Shown here piece by piece: positions 52,658 to 60,944 of a stretch of 64,000 nt of DNA. The DNA is from Bacillota bacterium (GTDB taxonomy: Bacteria > Bacillota > UBA4882 > UBA8346). How positions within the stretch are numbered: position 1 is the stretch's first letter; each line of letters begins with the position of its first letter. The stretch is taken from NCBI GenBank assembly GCA_023392595.1, contig JAEVYU010000029.1, forward strand, positions 7,643 to 71,642. The letters are read 5' to 3'. The translations under genes were made by a program, and so were the position numbers. Under the pieces are notes generated by a model. That model was not told the DNA's origin. It ran no database searches and saw nothing but the letters and a program-made list of their open reading frames with translations.

Positions 52658-53541
52658 TGATGGTCCCTTTTCCCGTCACGATTCGCTCACCTGGTGGTAG
52701 AACATCAATTAATTCCATGAATGTTATTTAAATCCTTCCATAAATTTCAGTGCATGACAACATTTTCGCTTAACTTTAATGGAACTTGCAGAACCGGTAA
52801 GGGAATCACCGGATCAAACTTGAAAGAGGAAAATTGAATAGATTTTGCCGCCGGTCTTGGAAAAGGAGGGACCAACCGGGGAGTTGGCGGGTTCTGGGTA
52901 AGATGATGTCCCGAAGGGTGTATTTATCTTTCATTCATGAAATGAATTTTTTCCCGATTCTCTCCTCAGCCGCGATTTTATTCACGATGGGGGCATATAT
53001 TGGCATATGGGGGCTAAATCAATATGAGTAAGAGAAAAACTCCCAGGATTCCACAGCTTAACCGCCATTTCCACAGGCGCTGATTCAACGAATTTCCAAA
53101 ATTCCTTTCCGTCATCCAATGAATTCATTCTGTCACGGAAATCATTCTTTCTCTTCCGGGTTTAATGCCCGCCCGGACGCGCCGCCGCTCTTTCATCCTG
53201 TAAATCCCGTTCATCCCCAATTCGTTAACCTTTATTTAGGCAAGCTTTCTAAAAAACAATCCCAAATCAATCCATTTACTTTCGGAATAGCCCTGATACC
53301 TTTGAGAAAGATCGCATTCTTAACAATCAATGACAAATTATCGACATATTTGTTAAATATTGGCAAGAATTGCAAATACAAAAATCACTTAGCGCAATAC
53401 AATGAATATGTACCATATTTTTCCACAAAAATTTTGCCATCCAGATTCAATCGAAAAAAATTGAAGAAAGGAGGCATCGGATTCAAACAACCTGTACGGG
53501 TTTTTAATGATTAAAAATATTAAAAAGGGAGGTTCTCGGTA
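52658..53541. other. Long intergenic region upstream of the pectate lyase gene
   Basis: Nearly 900 bases with no gene I can support. Open frames at 52834-53031 and 53119-53514 have no start signal or family likeness. The last 200 bases are AT-rich and contain TTGTTAAATATTGGCAA (53350-53366), a near palindrome, before the lyase ribosome site AGGGAGG at 53526-53532. The size suggests deleted genes or a regulatory leader. Confidence 0.45.
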
Positions 53542-54900
53542 ATGAAAACCAATGGTAACTTTAGGATTCAACTGGTATTGATTCTTTGTCTGGCTGCCGT
53601 CTTCTGTTGGGGCACATCCAATATTACGGCATCCTCATCCGTGATCCATGTCACAACATCCGGCACTGCCAACGGCACAGGAACAACCAGCAGCCCGATG
53701 ACACTGGAGGCTGCGATAACGAATTTGTCTTCCGGTGGTACGATTTATGTCCATAGCGGCACTTATTCCTATTCCACCGGTATTACTGTTGCCTACGGCA
53801 ATAACGGAGCGAACGGTTCATTCAAAACCATTACCTCAGTATCGGGTGAAAGCGCGCCTGTTTTTGATTTTTCCGGCCAAGCCCTGGCTGACGCCAACCG
53901 CGGCCTGACCATCAATGGAAACTACTGGCATATCAAAGGAATCAAAGTGAAAGGGGCCGGCGACAACGGCATCTATATCGGCGGGAGTTATAACGTAATC
54001 AATCAATGCTCTACCTATTCCAACCGGGATAGCGGACTACAGCTCGGGCGCAGGGATACTTCCCTTGGCAGCATTGGAGACTGGCCGAGCTACAATCTGA
54101 TCTTACATTGCGATTCTTATGATAATAAAGATCCGGACGGTGAGGATGCGGACGGCTTTGCCTGCAAACTTACAACCGGTTACGGCAACGTGTTCCGTGG
54201 CTGTATCGCCCATAACAACATCGATGACGGCTGGGATCTCTACACCAAGAGCAGCACCGGATCCATTGGGCCGGTGGTCATTGAAGACTGTGTTTCCTAC
54301 AGCAACGGATTACTTTCCGACGGCAGCACTTTGAGTAACGGCGATGGTAACGGGTATAAACTCGGCTCCTCCTCCAATTCGGTCCAACACACTGTCCGGC
54401 GTTGCATGGCCTTTTACAACAAGAAGCACGGCTTTACCGATAACAGCAACCCGGGTCCGATTACGGTTACTCAATGCACTTCCTGGCATAATTCAATGAC
54501 CAGTACTTCCTCACAATCGACCAGTAATTATAATTTCGCATTTGCCAACGGGACGCATGCTTTAAGCAATAACTTATCTTATGCGGGCGGCGGCAACGAT
54601 CATTATGTGACGGCGGGTGACATCTCCTATTCGAATGTATGGTATAACAAGAGTTCCCAGACTTCCACCAACTATACGGGAACGATTGTGGCGACCGCAG
54701 CTGATTTCGCATCAACTCCTTCCTACACTTTCGGTACCGCGCCGGTTTTCCGTAATTCCAACGGCTCCATCCATTACGGAACCTTCTTCCAATTGGTGAG
54801 CAGCAGCGATTTGAAGGGCACCGGAGTAAACGGTTATGATATCGGGACTCGCGGTAATGTGCTTTCAACGACTGCCAGTATGCCCTATACCTTACCGTAA
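53542..54900 (+). CDS. Secreted PL9-like pectate lyase (parallel beta-helix)
   Basis: A 452-residue protein. A signal peptide (residues 1-31, 'IQLVLILCLAAVFCWG') is followed by a right-handed beta-helix. The PL9 hallmark 'DADGFACKLTTGYGNVFRGC' then 'IAHNNIDDGWDLYTK' is present, including calcium-binding Asp residues and the catalytic Lys of the PelL type. It cleaves polygalacturonate by beta-elimination outside the cytoplasmic membrane. The ATG has GGGAGG nine bases upstream and a terminator follows at 54937. A ruined beta-helix gene at 48854 suggests a once larger pectin locus. Confidence 0.88.
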   Translation: MKTNGNFRIQLVLILCLAAVFCWGTSNITASSSVIHVTTSGTANGTGTTSSPMTLEAAITNLSSGGTIYVHSGTYSYSTGITVAYGNNGANGSFKTITSVSGESAPVFDFSGQALADANRGLTINGNYWHIKGIKVKGAGDNGIYIGGSYNVINQCSTYSNRDSGLQLGRRDTSLGSIGDWPSYNLILHCDSYDNKDPDGEDADGFACKLTTGYGNVFRGCIAHNNIDDGWDLYTKSSTGSIGPVVIEDCVSYSNGLLSDGSTLSNGDGNGYKLGSSSNSVQHTVRRCMAFYNKKHGFTDNSNPGPITVTQCTSWHNSMTSTSSQSTSNYNFAFANGTHALSNNLSYAGGGNDHYVTAGDISYSNVWYNKSSQTSTNYTGTIVATAADFASTPSYTFGTAPVFRNSNGSIHYGTFFQLVSSSDLKGTGVNGYDIGTRGNVLSTTASMPYTLP

Positions 54901-54936
54901 AAAAGATACGGGTTCTTACATCCGCTGAAACTTTTT

Positions 54937-54962
54937 AACGGCTGGGCATTCACCCAGCCGTT
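54937..54962 (+). terminator. Terminator of the pectate lyase gene
   Basis: AACGGCTGGG and CCCAGCCGTT form a perfect 10-bp stem with a 6-base loop, followed by TCTTTATT, 37 bases after the stop codon. Confidence 0.88.
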
Positions 54963-55081
54963 TCTTTATTAAAACGATGTTTGAGGATTCTTTTTTGATT
55001 GTTCCATTTTGCGCAAGATTGTGAATAATATTTAAATTTCCCGGAAAAGAACAAATCAGGCTTATGTTTTATTCCAAACTG

Positions 55082-55094
55082 TTGTATCATACAA
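55082..55094. promoter_or_regulatory. Perfect palindrome TTGTATCATACAA upstream of rex
   Basis: A 13-base perfect palindrome about 43 bases before the rex start, in the promoter region. It may be an operator, possibly autoregulatory, but it does not match the published Rex consensus TTGTGAnnnnnnTCACAA. Confidence 0.4.
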
Positions 55095-55136
55095 TCTGTG
55101 GATTTAATCAGCGGATTGTGTGGTGAATTGTTTACA

Positions 55137-55784
55137 ATGAAATATGAAAAAAAGATTCCCAGTCCGACCCTCAAGCGCCTTCCGATATATTACAGAAGCC
55201 TTTCCGCACTGATGCAATTGGGGATTCAAAGAATTTCCTCCAGAGATCTCAGCAACATCATGGGAATAACTCCTTCACAGGTACGACAGGATTTTTCCAA
55301 CTTTGGAAGCGCCGGCCTCCAGGGTTATGGTTATGATGTTCAGTCTTTACACCGGGAGATCCATAAGCTCCTGGGGATGCATATTGTACAGAATGTGATT
55401 ATTATCGGCTCGGGTTCCCTTGGGCAAGCCCTGGCCAAACATAGCGACTTTGAAAAAAAAGGTTTTAAAATCACCGGCATCTTTGATATCAACCCCCAGT
55501 TAATCGGGAAGAGAATCAGAGATATCGAAATCAAACACCTCGATACCTTGGGTGAGTTTGTCCAAAACAACCGGGTGGATATTGCGGCTCTTACCGTACC
55601 CGAAGCTTATGCCAATGAAGTCGCTTCATTCATCATCAGTCTGGGGATCAAAGGCATCTGGAATTTCGCGCCCATCGAATTAAAAGTCCCGGCCGGGGTG
55701 AGCGTTGAAAATATCCATCTCAGCGACAGCCTGATGATTTTGGGTTATAAGCTGATCGAAAACGACAAGGAAACGAACAACTGA
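55137..55784 (+). CDS. rex: Redox-sensing transcriptional repressor Rex
   Basis: About 215 residues: an N-terminal winged helix ('KRLPIYYRSLSALMQLGIQR', 'GITPSQVRQDFSNFG') and a C-terminal Rossmann domain that binds NAD(H) ('VIIIGSGSLGQALAKH'), followed by the domain-swapped tail helix. Rex represses fermentation and respiration genes until NADH rises. The ATG at 55137 matches the family start MKYEKKIPSPTLKRLP; the upstream GTG at 55098 adds residues with no similarity. It is a single-gene unit, ended by a terminator at 55825-55860. Confidence 0.95.
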   Translation: MKYEKKIPSPTLKRLPIYYRSLSALMQLGIQRISSRDLSNIMGITPSQVRQDFSNFGSAGLQGYGYDVQSLHREIHKLLGMHIVQNVIIIGSGSLGQALAKHSDFEKKGFKITGIFDINPQLIGKRIRDIEIKHLDTLGEFVQNNRVDIAALTVPEAYANEVASFIISLGIKGIWNFAPIELKVPAGVSVENIHLSDSLMILGYKLIENDKETNN

Positions 55785-55824
55785 TTCGTGGTAACAAAAT
55801 ATCATTCGATACACTGAATCAGAC

Positions 55825-55860
55825 AAAAGAACCGGATCCCAAATTCAATCCGGTTCTTTT
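55825..55860 (+). terminator. Terminator of rex
   Basis: AAAAGAACCGGAT and ATCCGGTTCTTTT form a perfect 13-bp stem with a 10-base loop and a T-run at the end. Confidence 0.88.
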
Positions 55861-56075
55861 TCATGTCTCCGGGGACTAAAAAATGATTTGCCACAAGTCG
55901 TCCACCTCAACATTATCTGTGCTCCTCGCTCGGTCGTTCCTTGCACTGTACGACTTTTGACGACGCAAATGAGTATCCCACGAAGTTCATCCAATCCGGC
56001 AAGGTTTCGCCCCGGCGCCATTTATGGGAAAGCGCCGGATGACATGGATTTCGGCTAAAGTCGAAATCATTGTTC
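55861..56075. other. Spacer with two stem-loops before the ABM-like gene
   Basis: No gene is visible. CCGGCGC (56012-56018) pairs with GCGCCGG (56032-56038), and GATTTCG (56047-56053) pairs with CGAAATC (56062-56068). Together with the inverted repeat at 56076-56124 the region is densely structured. It could be an RNA leader or a decayed repeat. Confidence 0.4.
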
Positions 56076-56124
56076 AATACCTCCTGCTTTTTTTATTATA
56101 CTATGAGAAAAAACAGGAGGTATT
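56076..56124 (+). promoter_or_regulatory. Inverted repeat that contains the ribosome binding site of the ABM-like gene
   Basis: AATACCTCCTG (56076-56086) is a perfect inverse of CAGGAGGTATT (56114-56124). The second arm is the Shine-Dalgarno sequence GGAGG of the gene starting at 56128. If both arms are in the transcript, the stem hides the ribosome site. Confidence 0.6.
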
Positions 56125-56127
56125 TTT

Positions 56128-56436
56128 ATGTGCATTGTAACTGAGATAGTAACCATGAAATCAGTGGATAATATCACGAAGGACGAATTTGTTTCCATTG
56201 TTGACGGACTTGAAAAGAATTTTCATTCCAAGCAGCCGGGTTTCATTGACACAGAATTACTCTATGATGAACAAAAAAATATGTGGGTGATGGTTCAACA
56301 TTGGGAATCAATGGCGCAATTGAAAGCCGCTTCTAAAAAAATCTTCAAAGACAGTGCGGCAGAGTCTTTTGTTAAAGCTCTCCATCCTGAAAGCGTGAAA
56401 ATGACAATAGCGCCACAGATAAAAACTTGGAGATAG
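56128..56436 (+). CDS. Small ABM-like (dimeric alpha-beta barrel) protein
   Basis: A 102-residue protein with the antibiotic-biosynthesis-monooxygenase type beta-alpha-beta pattern: 'TEIVTMKSVDNITKDEFVSI', 'QPGFIDTELLYDE', 'NMWVMVQHWESMAQLKAA'. The two Trp/His-rich strands line the usual active cleft. Many relatives are oxygenase-like or heme-related; others have no known role. The ATG follows GGAGG by seven bases, but that site lies in an 11-bp inverted repeat. Confidence 0.7.
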   Translation: MCIVTEIVTMKSVDNITKDEFVSIVDGLEKNFHSKQPGFIDTELLYDEQKNMWVMVQHWESMAQLKAASKKIFKDSAAESFVKALHPESVKMTIAPQIKTWR

Positions 56437-56441
56437 GATTA

Positions 56442-56534
56442 TGAAACAGTTTGAGTATAAGGTTTATACAAAAACTCCTTTTAAGTTTTTAAAGAATTTT
56501 CTCCACAAGGTTGTATTTTTGAATATTTTTTAGC
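56442..56534 (+). pseudogene. Short DUF4177-like remnant
   Basis: Right after the ABM-like gene an ATG at 56442 opens 30 codons, MKQFEYKVYTKTPF and onward, resembling the first strand of DUF4177 proteins ('M..FEYKVV'). It then stops at TAG. The rest of the domain is not found in another frame. It is probably a frameshifted or truncated relic, though a short peptide is possible. Confidence 0.3.
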
Positions 56535-56752
56535 CGAAATTAAAGTATGGATTTAAGTTTTTTTATCGTATTAGAAATAAAGCCGATCATCCTTTTAACT
56601 TGCTTTAATAATAATGGAATCGAAATCCATGGGGTTGACAGAATGGGGTTATTTATATTAGTATGATTTCTACTATATCAATGCTTCAAAAAGTTTTTTT
56701 ATAAACCGTCATGATCTTGTGCGTAATAAAATTTTTGTAAAGAAGGCTATGG
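56535..56752. other. AT-rich spacer before the THUMP methyltransferase gene
   Basis: No gene or hairpin terminator is clear. Several A/T-rich boxes could serve as the promoter of the following gene, but no -35/-10 pair with good spacing stands out. Confidence 0.4.
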
Positions 56753-57928
56753 ATGTCGCAGATTGAGTTAATCGCCACCGCTACGTTTGGGTTGGAAGCT
56801 GTTGTGGCCAGAGAGGTCGAGGCTCTGGGTTATACGGATGTGAAAGTAGAAAATGCCCGGGTTACTTTTAAAGGGGACGAGAATGCGATTTGTCGCTGTA
56901 ATCTTTGGCTTCGAAGCGCGGATCGGGTTTTGATCAAAATGGGTGAGTTCGAAGCCTTAACCTATGATCAGCTGTTTGAGGGAACCAAGGCATTGCCGTG
57001 GGCCGATTGGTTGCCGGAAAATGCAGTCTTTCCCGTGGAAGGAAAATCCATCAAATCGAAACTTTTTAGCGTTCCGGATTGCCAGTCCATCGCTAAAAAG
57101 GCCATCGTCGAGAAGATGAAACAACGCTACCACAAGGAATGGTTCGCCGAAACAGGACCCAAATATACGATTGAAGTTGCCTTGCTTGACGATATGGCGA
57201 CTTTGACCATGGATACCAGTGGTGTCGGCTTACATAAACGGGGATACCGCAAATTGTCCAGCGAGGCTCCATTGAAGGAAACACTGGCAGCGGCGATGGT
57301 CAACCTAAGTTTTTGGAATCCGGAGCGGATTTTAATTGATCCTTTATGCGGCTCCGGAACCATTCCCATCGAGGCGGCGTTGATAGGACTGAATATGGCG
57401 CCCGGACTCAACCGTGAATTTGCAGCCGAAAAATGGCCGCAGATTTCCGGGGCCACTTGGGAGCAGGCGCGCGCCGAGGCCAGGGACTCCATCCGGCGCG
57501 ATTTGAAATTAAAAATCATCGGCACGGATATCGATGCCGAAGTTTTAAGTTTAGCCAGATATCATCAAAAAATGGCGGGACTCGAAGGCCAAATCCATTT
57601 TCAGCAATTACCGGTTGCGGATTTGCGGAATAGCCACAAGTATGGCTGTATTATCTGTAATCCGCCTTACGGGGAAAGACTCTCCAATCCGAAGGATGTC
57701 GAAAAACTATATCGGGAAATGGCTAGCGCCTTTAAAGCTTTGGACTCCTGGTCATTTTATGTGATTACCTCCTATCCCGGATTTGAGCAGATTTTTGGAA
57801 GACGGGCCGATAGGAGAAGAAAACTGTATAACGGCCGGATTGAGTGCCAGTATTATCAATTTTACGGCCCAAGGCCTCCCAAGCGTGAGCAAAATCCGTC
57901 GGACCCGATGGTTGTTGCGGGTGAATGA
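56753..57928 (+). CDS. ypsC: THUMP-domain class I rRNA (guanine-N2) methyltransferase (RlmL/YpsC-like)
   Basis: A 391-residue protein. An N-terminal ferredoxin-like/THUMP region (residues 1-155, 'ATATFGLEAVVAREVEALGY', 'LTMDTSGVGLHKRGYR') is followed by a UPF0020 methyltransferase domain with 'DPLCGSGTIPIEAALI' (SAM loop) and the NPPYGERL motif that holds the target base. It corresponds to the single-domain Firmicute form of RlmL, modifying 23S rRNA. AAGG lies about six bases before the ATG. Confidence 0.92.
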   Translation: MSQIELIATATFGLEAVVAREVEALGYTDVKVENARVTFKGDENAICRCNLWLRSADRVLIKMGEFEALTYDQLFEGTKALPWADWLPENAVFPVEGKSIKSKLFSVPDCQSIAKKAIVEKMKQRYHKEWFAETGPKYTIEVALLDDMATLTMDTSGVGLHKRGYRKLSSEAPLKETLAAAMVNLSFWNPERILIDPLCGSGTIPIEAALIGLNMAPGLNREFAAEKWPQISGATWEQARAEARDSIRRDLKLKIIGTDIDAEVLSLARYHQKMAGLEGQIHFQQLPVADLRNSHKYGCIICNPPYGERLSNPKDVEKLYREMASAFKALDSWSFYVITSYPGFEQIFGRRADRRRKLYNGRIECQYYQFYGPRPPKREQNPSDPMVVAGE

Positions 57929-58025
57929 ACTGTGAAAAAAAGTGTGGAGAGTGGTCGCGCATACCGGCGCTGGAATAGATTAAGACTTATTTCTTTGGGT
58001 ACTTTTAACGGTCGACTTCATATTT

Positions 58026-59171
58026 TTATTGGCTGGCGGCGATGGCGGCAGGTTCTTCATTCGCGACTCGTTGGTATGCTTGCAGGATCTGGGTCGAATT
58101 TTGACGCCAGTGATATTTTTTGGAGTGTTCCAGTCCTTTGGCCGCTAAAGTCCGATGAAGCTCCGGGTTGTTTAACACCATCAAGATGGCTTCCGCTAAT
58201 TTGAGTGTGTCGGCGGGATTGATCTGAATTGCTGCATCACCTACGATCTCGGGAATCGATGAAGCATTGGAAGTAATGACCGGCGTCCCACAGGCCATGG
58301 CCTCAATCGGAGGCAAGCCGAAACCTTCGTATAAAGAAGGATAGACGAACAAATCGGCGCCATTATAAAATAACGGTAAGTCAAGGGATGCGACAAAACC
58401 GGGGAAAACAACATTTTCTTCTAAATCCAGGGATCGCGCCAGTAATTTCAATTGCTCGGCATGCCTGCTATGGCCGCCCAGGATTACCAATTGCTGGAAT
58501 CCGTGTAATTCCCGATAGACTTTGGAATAGGCATAAATCAATTCCGATACATTTTTGCGGGGGTTTAGACCTCCGGCATAAAGAATAAAAGATTTGTTGA
58601 TTCGGTATTTCTCCCCGAGGTATTTGAGAATCGGCCTTTTGGGTAATGGCTGATAAGCAGCAGTTGGCGCCGAGTAGACGACCGAAATTTTTTGGGGTGG
58701 AATACCGAAAAGTTTAATGATATCTCCTTTGGAAAAATGGGAAACCGTCAGGATATGATCGGCGCGTTCCACAATTTCAGGCATTTCCCGAGTAAACCGT
58801 TTTAAAAAACTCGATCGGACCATTTCCGGAAGAAAATAAGGAATTAAATCATGAATGGTGACCAGGATTTTACAGGTTTTACTTTTGGGGATGCGGAACC
58901 CGTTTTGCGGCAGGTGAAAGATATCGGCCTTTTCCATGGAGAGCCAAAGTGGAATCTCCATCTCTTCTCTTTCATCATCTTTCGGTAAAGCGTAAAAACT
59001 GTAAGAACTCTTAAAGGGTATATAAGGAACCGGGTTTTCATCGGGCCATAAAAAGGTATATTGATTTTCCTTATCCAGCTCATGGAGTTTTTCAATCATG
59101 CTAAAAGTGTAGTTACCGATACCTGTACCATAGGACCACTTGATGGGCCGGGCTTCAATGGCAATTTTCAA
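58026..59171 (-). CDS. Glycosyltransferase family 4
   Basis: A 381-residue GT-B enzyme. N-terminal acceptor domain starts 'IAIEARPIKWSYGTGIGNYT'. The donor domain has 'FILYAGGLNPRKNVSELI' and the GT4 E-x7-E motif in 'YEGFGLPPIEAMACGTPVI'. It transfers a nucleotide-sugar residue, plausibly for a surface glycan. A TTG start at 59171 follows AGGAG by seven bases and overlaps the gmhB-like gene by 17 bases, so the two are translationally linked. Its neighbours suggest heptose may be the donor sugar (inference). Confidence 0.9.
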   Translation of the reverse strand: MKIAIEARPIKWSYGTGIGNYTFSMIEKLHELDKENQYTFLWPDENPVPYIPFKSSYSFYALPKDDEREEMEIPLWLSMEKADIFHLPQNGFRIPKSKTCKILVTIHDLIPYFLPEMVRSSFLKRFTREMPEIVERADHILTVSHFSKGDIIKLFGIPPQKISVVYSAPTAAYQPLPKRPILKYLGEKYRINKSFILYAGGLNPRKNVSELIYAYSKVYRELHGFQQLVILGGHSRHAEQLKLLARSLDLEENVVFPGFVASLDLPLFYNGADLFVYPSLYEGFGLPPIEAMACGTPVITSNASSIPEIVGDAAIQINPADTLKLAEAILMVLNNPELHRTLAAKGLEHSKKYHWRQNSTQILQAYQRVANEEPAAIAASQ

Positions 59172-59820
59172 TGGTTACTCCTTTCTGATTCAAATCATGG
59201 CACACCCACCGGGCCACTTCTTCCAAATCCTGCCCGGTAAAATCAGGAGTCTCATCCGGAATTTGATTTAGGGATTCTTCCACACCATAGCCGGTTAAAA
59301 CCAGAGCTGTTTTGGCTTCCACAGCTCTTCCGGCATCCAGATCGCTTTGTTTATCTCCAATCACATAACTTTCCCCAAGATTTAAATGGTCACTGCCGGC
59401 TGCCAATTTTAATAAACCCGGCTTGGGTTTCCGGCAGTTACAATCATAGCGGTAGCTTTCAATTTCCGCATGGGGGTGGTGCGGGCAATAGTAAACGCCG
59501 CGAATCTCGATCCCCGCTTCCCATAACCGGGTGACCATATGAAGATGAATTTGATGCAAAGTTTCTTCTGTAAAATAGCCGTGAGCAATTCCCGCTTGAT
59601 TGGTAAATATATATAGTGGAAGCCTGGTGGCGGTTAGAATTCTGAGGCCGCTGAGGGCTCCGGGAAGGAACTCCAAGCCGGTAACATCCCGTAAATAATG
59701 CTTTTCAACAATGATAGTGCCGTCACGGTCGAGAAAAATTGCGCCACCTTTCCGGTTTTGTTGTTCCATATTCGGGATATGTGAAACTTCATGCCGGCAA
59801 TCTGCGAAATAAGTAAGCAT
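59155..59820 (-). CDS. gmhB: D-glycero-D-manno-heptose 1,7-bisphosphate 7-phosphatase (GmhB-like HAD)
   Basis: About 221 residues with HAD motifs: FLDRDGTI (nucleophile Asp), 'IFTNQAGIAHGYF', the GmhB zinc cluster 'YYCPHHPHAEIESY' with 'YDCNCRKPKPG', and 'YVIGDKQSDLDAGRA'. The Cys/His cluster separates GmhB from histidinol phosphatases poorly, but the hddA neighbour favours heptose. A ~25-residue N-terminal extension is included since AGGAG precedes the ATG at 59820. It lies 29 bases after hddA. Confidence 0.88.
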   Translation of the reverse strand: MLTYFADCRHEVSHIPNMEQQNRKGGAIFLDRDGTIIVEKHYLRDVTGLEFLPGALSGLRILTATRLPLYIFTNQAGIAHGYFTEETLHQIHLHMVTRLWEAGIEIRGVYYCPHHPHAEIESYRYDCNCRKPKPGLLKLAAGSDHLNLGESYVIGDKQSDLDAGRAVEAKTALVLTGYGVEESLNQIPDETPDFTGQDLEEVARWVCHDLNQKGVTIENCH

Positions 59821-59849
59821 TGAAGACTCCTGACTGTTTTTGATTTGCC

Positions 59850-60860
59850 TTATTGTACCCGCCAGGTGGTGAGACCCTGATTTTCAAAGTTAAAGGGAGT
59901 TATTTGGGCGCCCACTTTTTCCAAATCGGCGGCTATTAAGTGTTTTTTATTGTAAGGGCAATAAAGCAGCAGATAGCCCCCGCCGCCCGCCCCGAGAATT
60001 TTACCTCCCAGAGCGCCCCGTTTCATGGCCAGATGATAAAGAGTGTCGATTTTCTCATTGGATATCGCGCCGGCAAGTTGTTTTTTCTCCATCCAGGCTT
60101 GGTGCAGATACTCGCCGAACTGATTCAGGCGTCCTTGTAATAACGCATTTTTCATCGCGATGGTAATAGCCTTTAACTCATCTAGGGCGTGTAAAGAACT
60201 TTCTTTTTTCTTTAAGTAACCATCGACTTGGGTGGCGATGATATTGGCTGAGAGCCTGGTGCGTCCGGTATAAACCAATAATAAATGATACTCCAGTTCG
60301 TTAATGATTACGGGTGATATCCGTAAAGGATTAACAATAGTGCCGTCATGGTAAAACTCAATGAAATTGAAACCTCCGAATACCGCTGCGTACTGGTCTT
60401 GTTTGCCGCCGCGGATTGCTAAATCCACCCGTTCAATTTCATAGGCTAAAGCCGCCAAGTCATAATTACTCCAAGTGAGGTTCAACCATTGCCGGAATAA
60501 TCCGAGCAGAGCGACTACCATTGTTGAGGACGATCCCAGGCCGCTCCCCGGCGGAGCATCGCTATGTAAAAATAAAGAGAAACCTTGTTTCCATCCTTCA
60601 AACTTTCGTAGTACCGCCTTTACCAAATCCATTTGCCCATTAAAATCCAACTTCTGTGAAGCCAGATATTTAGCAAACATCTCAACATCTAACGATTCGA
60701 CTTGAATCTCCTGATCGGTCCTTGGGATCAAAGTGCCGTAACTGTAGCGATTAATTGTAGTGCTAAGGACGACGCCCCCTTTTTCGGAGAGGTAAGGTTC
60801 AATATCGGTACCGCCGCCTGCAAAACTAATACGTAGAGGGGCCCTGCTACGGATCTCCAA
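59850..60860 (-). CDS. hddA: GHMP kinase, D-glycero-D-manno-heptose 7-phosphate kinase-like (HddA)
   Basis: A 336-residue GHMP kinase: N-terminal 'RAPLRISFAGGGTDIEPYL', ATP loop 'PPGSGLGSSSTMVVALL' and C-terminal 'KILGAGGGGYLLLYC'. This is the HddA/fucokinase-like subfamily. HddA phosphorylates heptose-7-P at C1 (alpha anomer) on the way to GDP-heptose; GmhB next door removes the 7-phosphate. A TTG start at 60860 follows GGGAGG by seven bases. The nucleotidyltransferase HddC is not in the window. Confidence 0.85.
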   Translation of the reverse strand: MEIRSRAPLRISFAGGGTDIEPYLSEKGGVVLSTTINRYSYGTLIPRTDQEIQVESLDVEMFAKYLASQKLDFNGQMDLVKAVLRKFEGWKQGFSLFLHSDAPPGSGLGSSSTMVVALLGLFRQWLNLTWSNYDLAALAYEIERVDLAIRGGKQDQYAAVFGGFNFIEFYHDGTIVNPLRISPVIINELEYHLLLVYTGRTRLSANIIATQVDGYLKKKESSLHALDELKAITIAMKNALLQGRLNQFGEYLHQAWMEKKQLAGAISNEKIDTLYHLAMKRGALGGKILGAGGGGYLLLYCPYNKKHLIAADLEKVGAQITPFNFENQGLTTWRVQ

Positions 60861-60944
60861 GCTTGTGCCTCCCTTGTCGGATTCCTATGGCTTACGGTCT
60901 GTTTATCATTTATACACAGACTTAGGCATAGGATATTTTATGAA

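Noticed and set aside
52834..53031. A 65-codon open frame after the MFS gene
   Set aside because: A GAGGAAAA lies about five bases before a TTG, but the product has mixed basic and hydrophobic parts and no family; too weak to call.
53119..53514. A 131-codon open frame before the pectate lyase gene
   Set aside because: No ribosome site, no domain and AT-rich low-information sequence in its second half; treated as non-coding.
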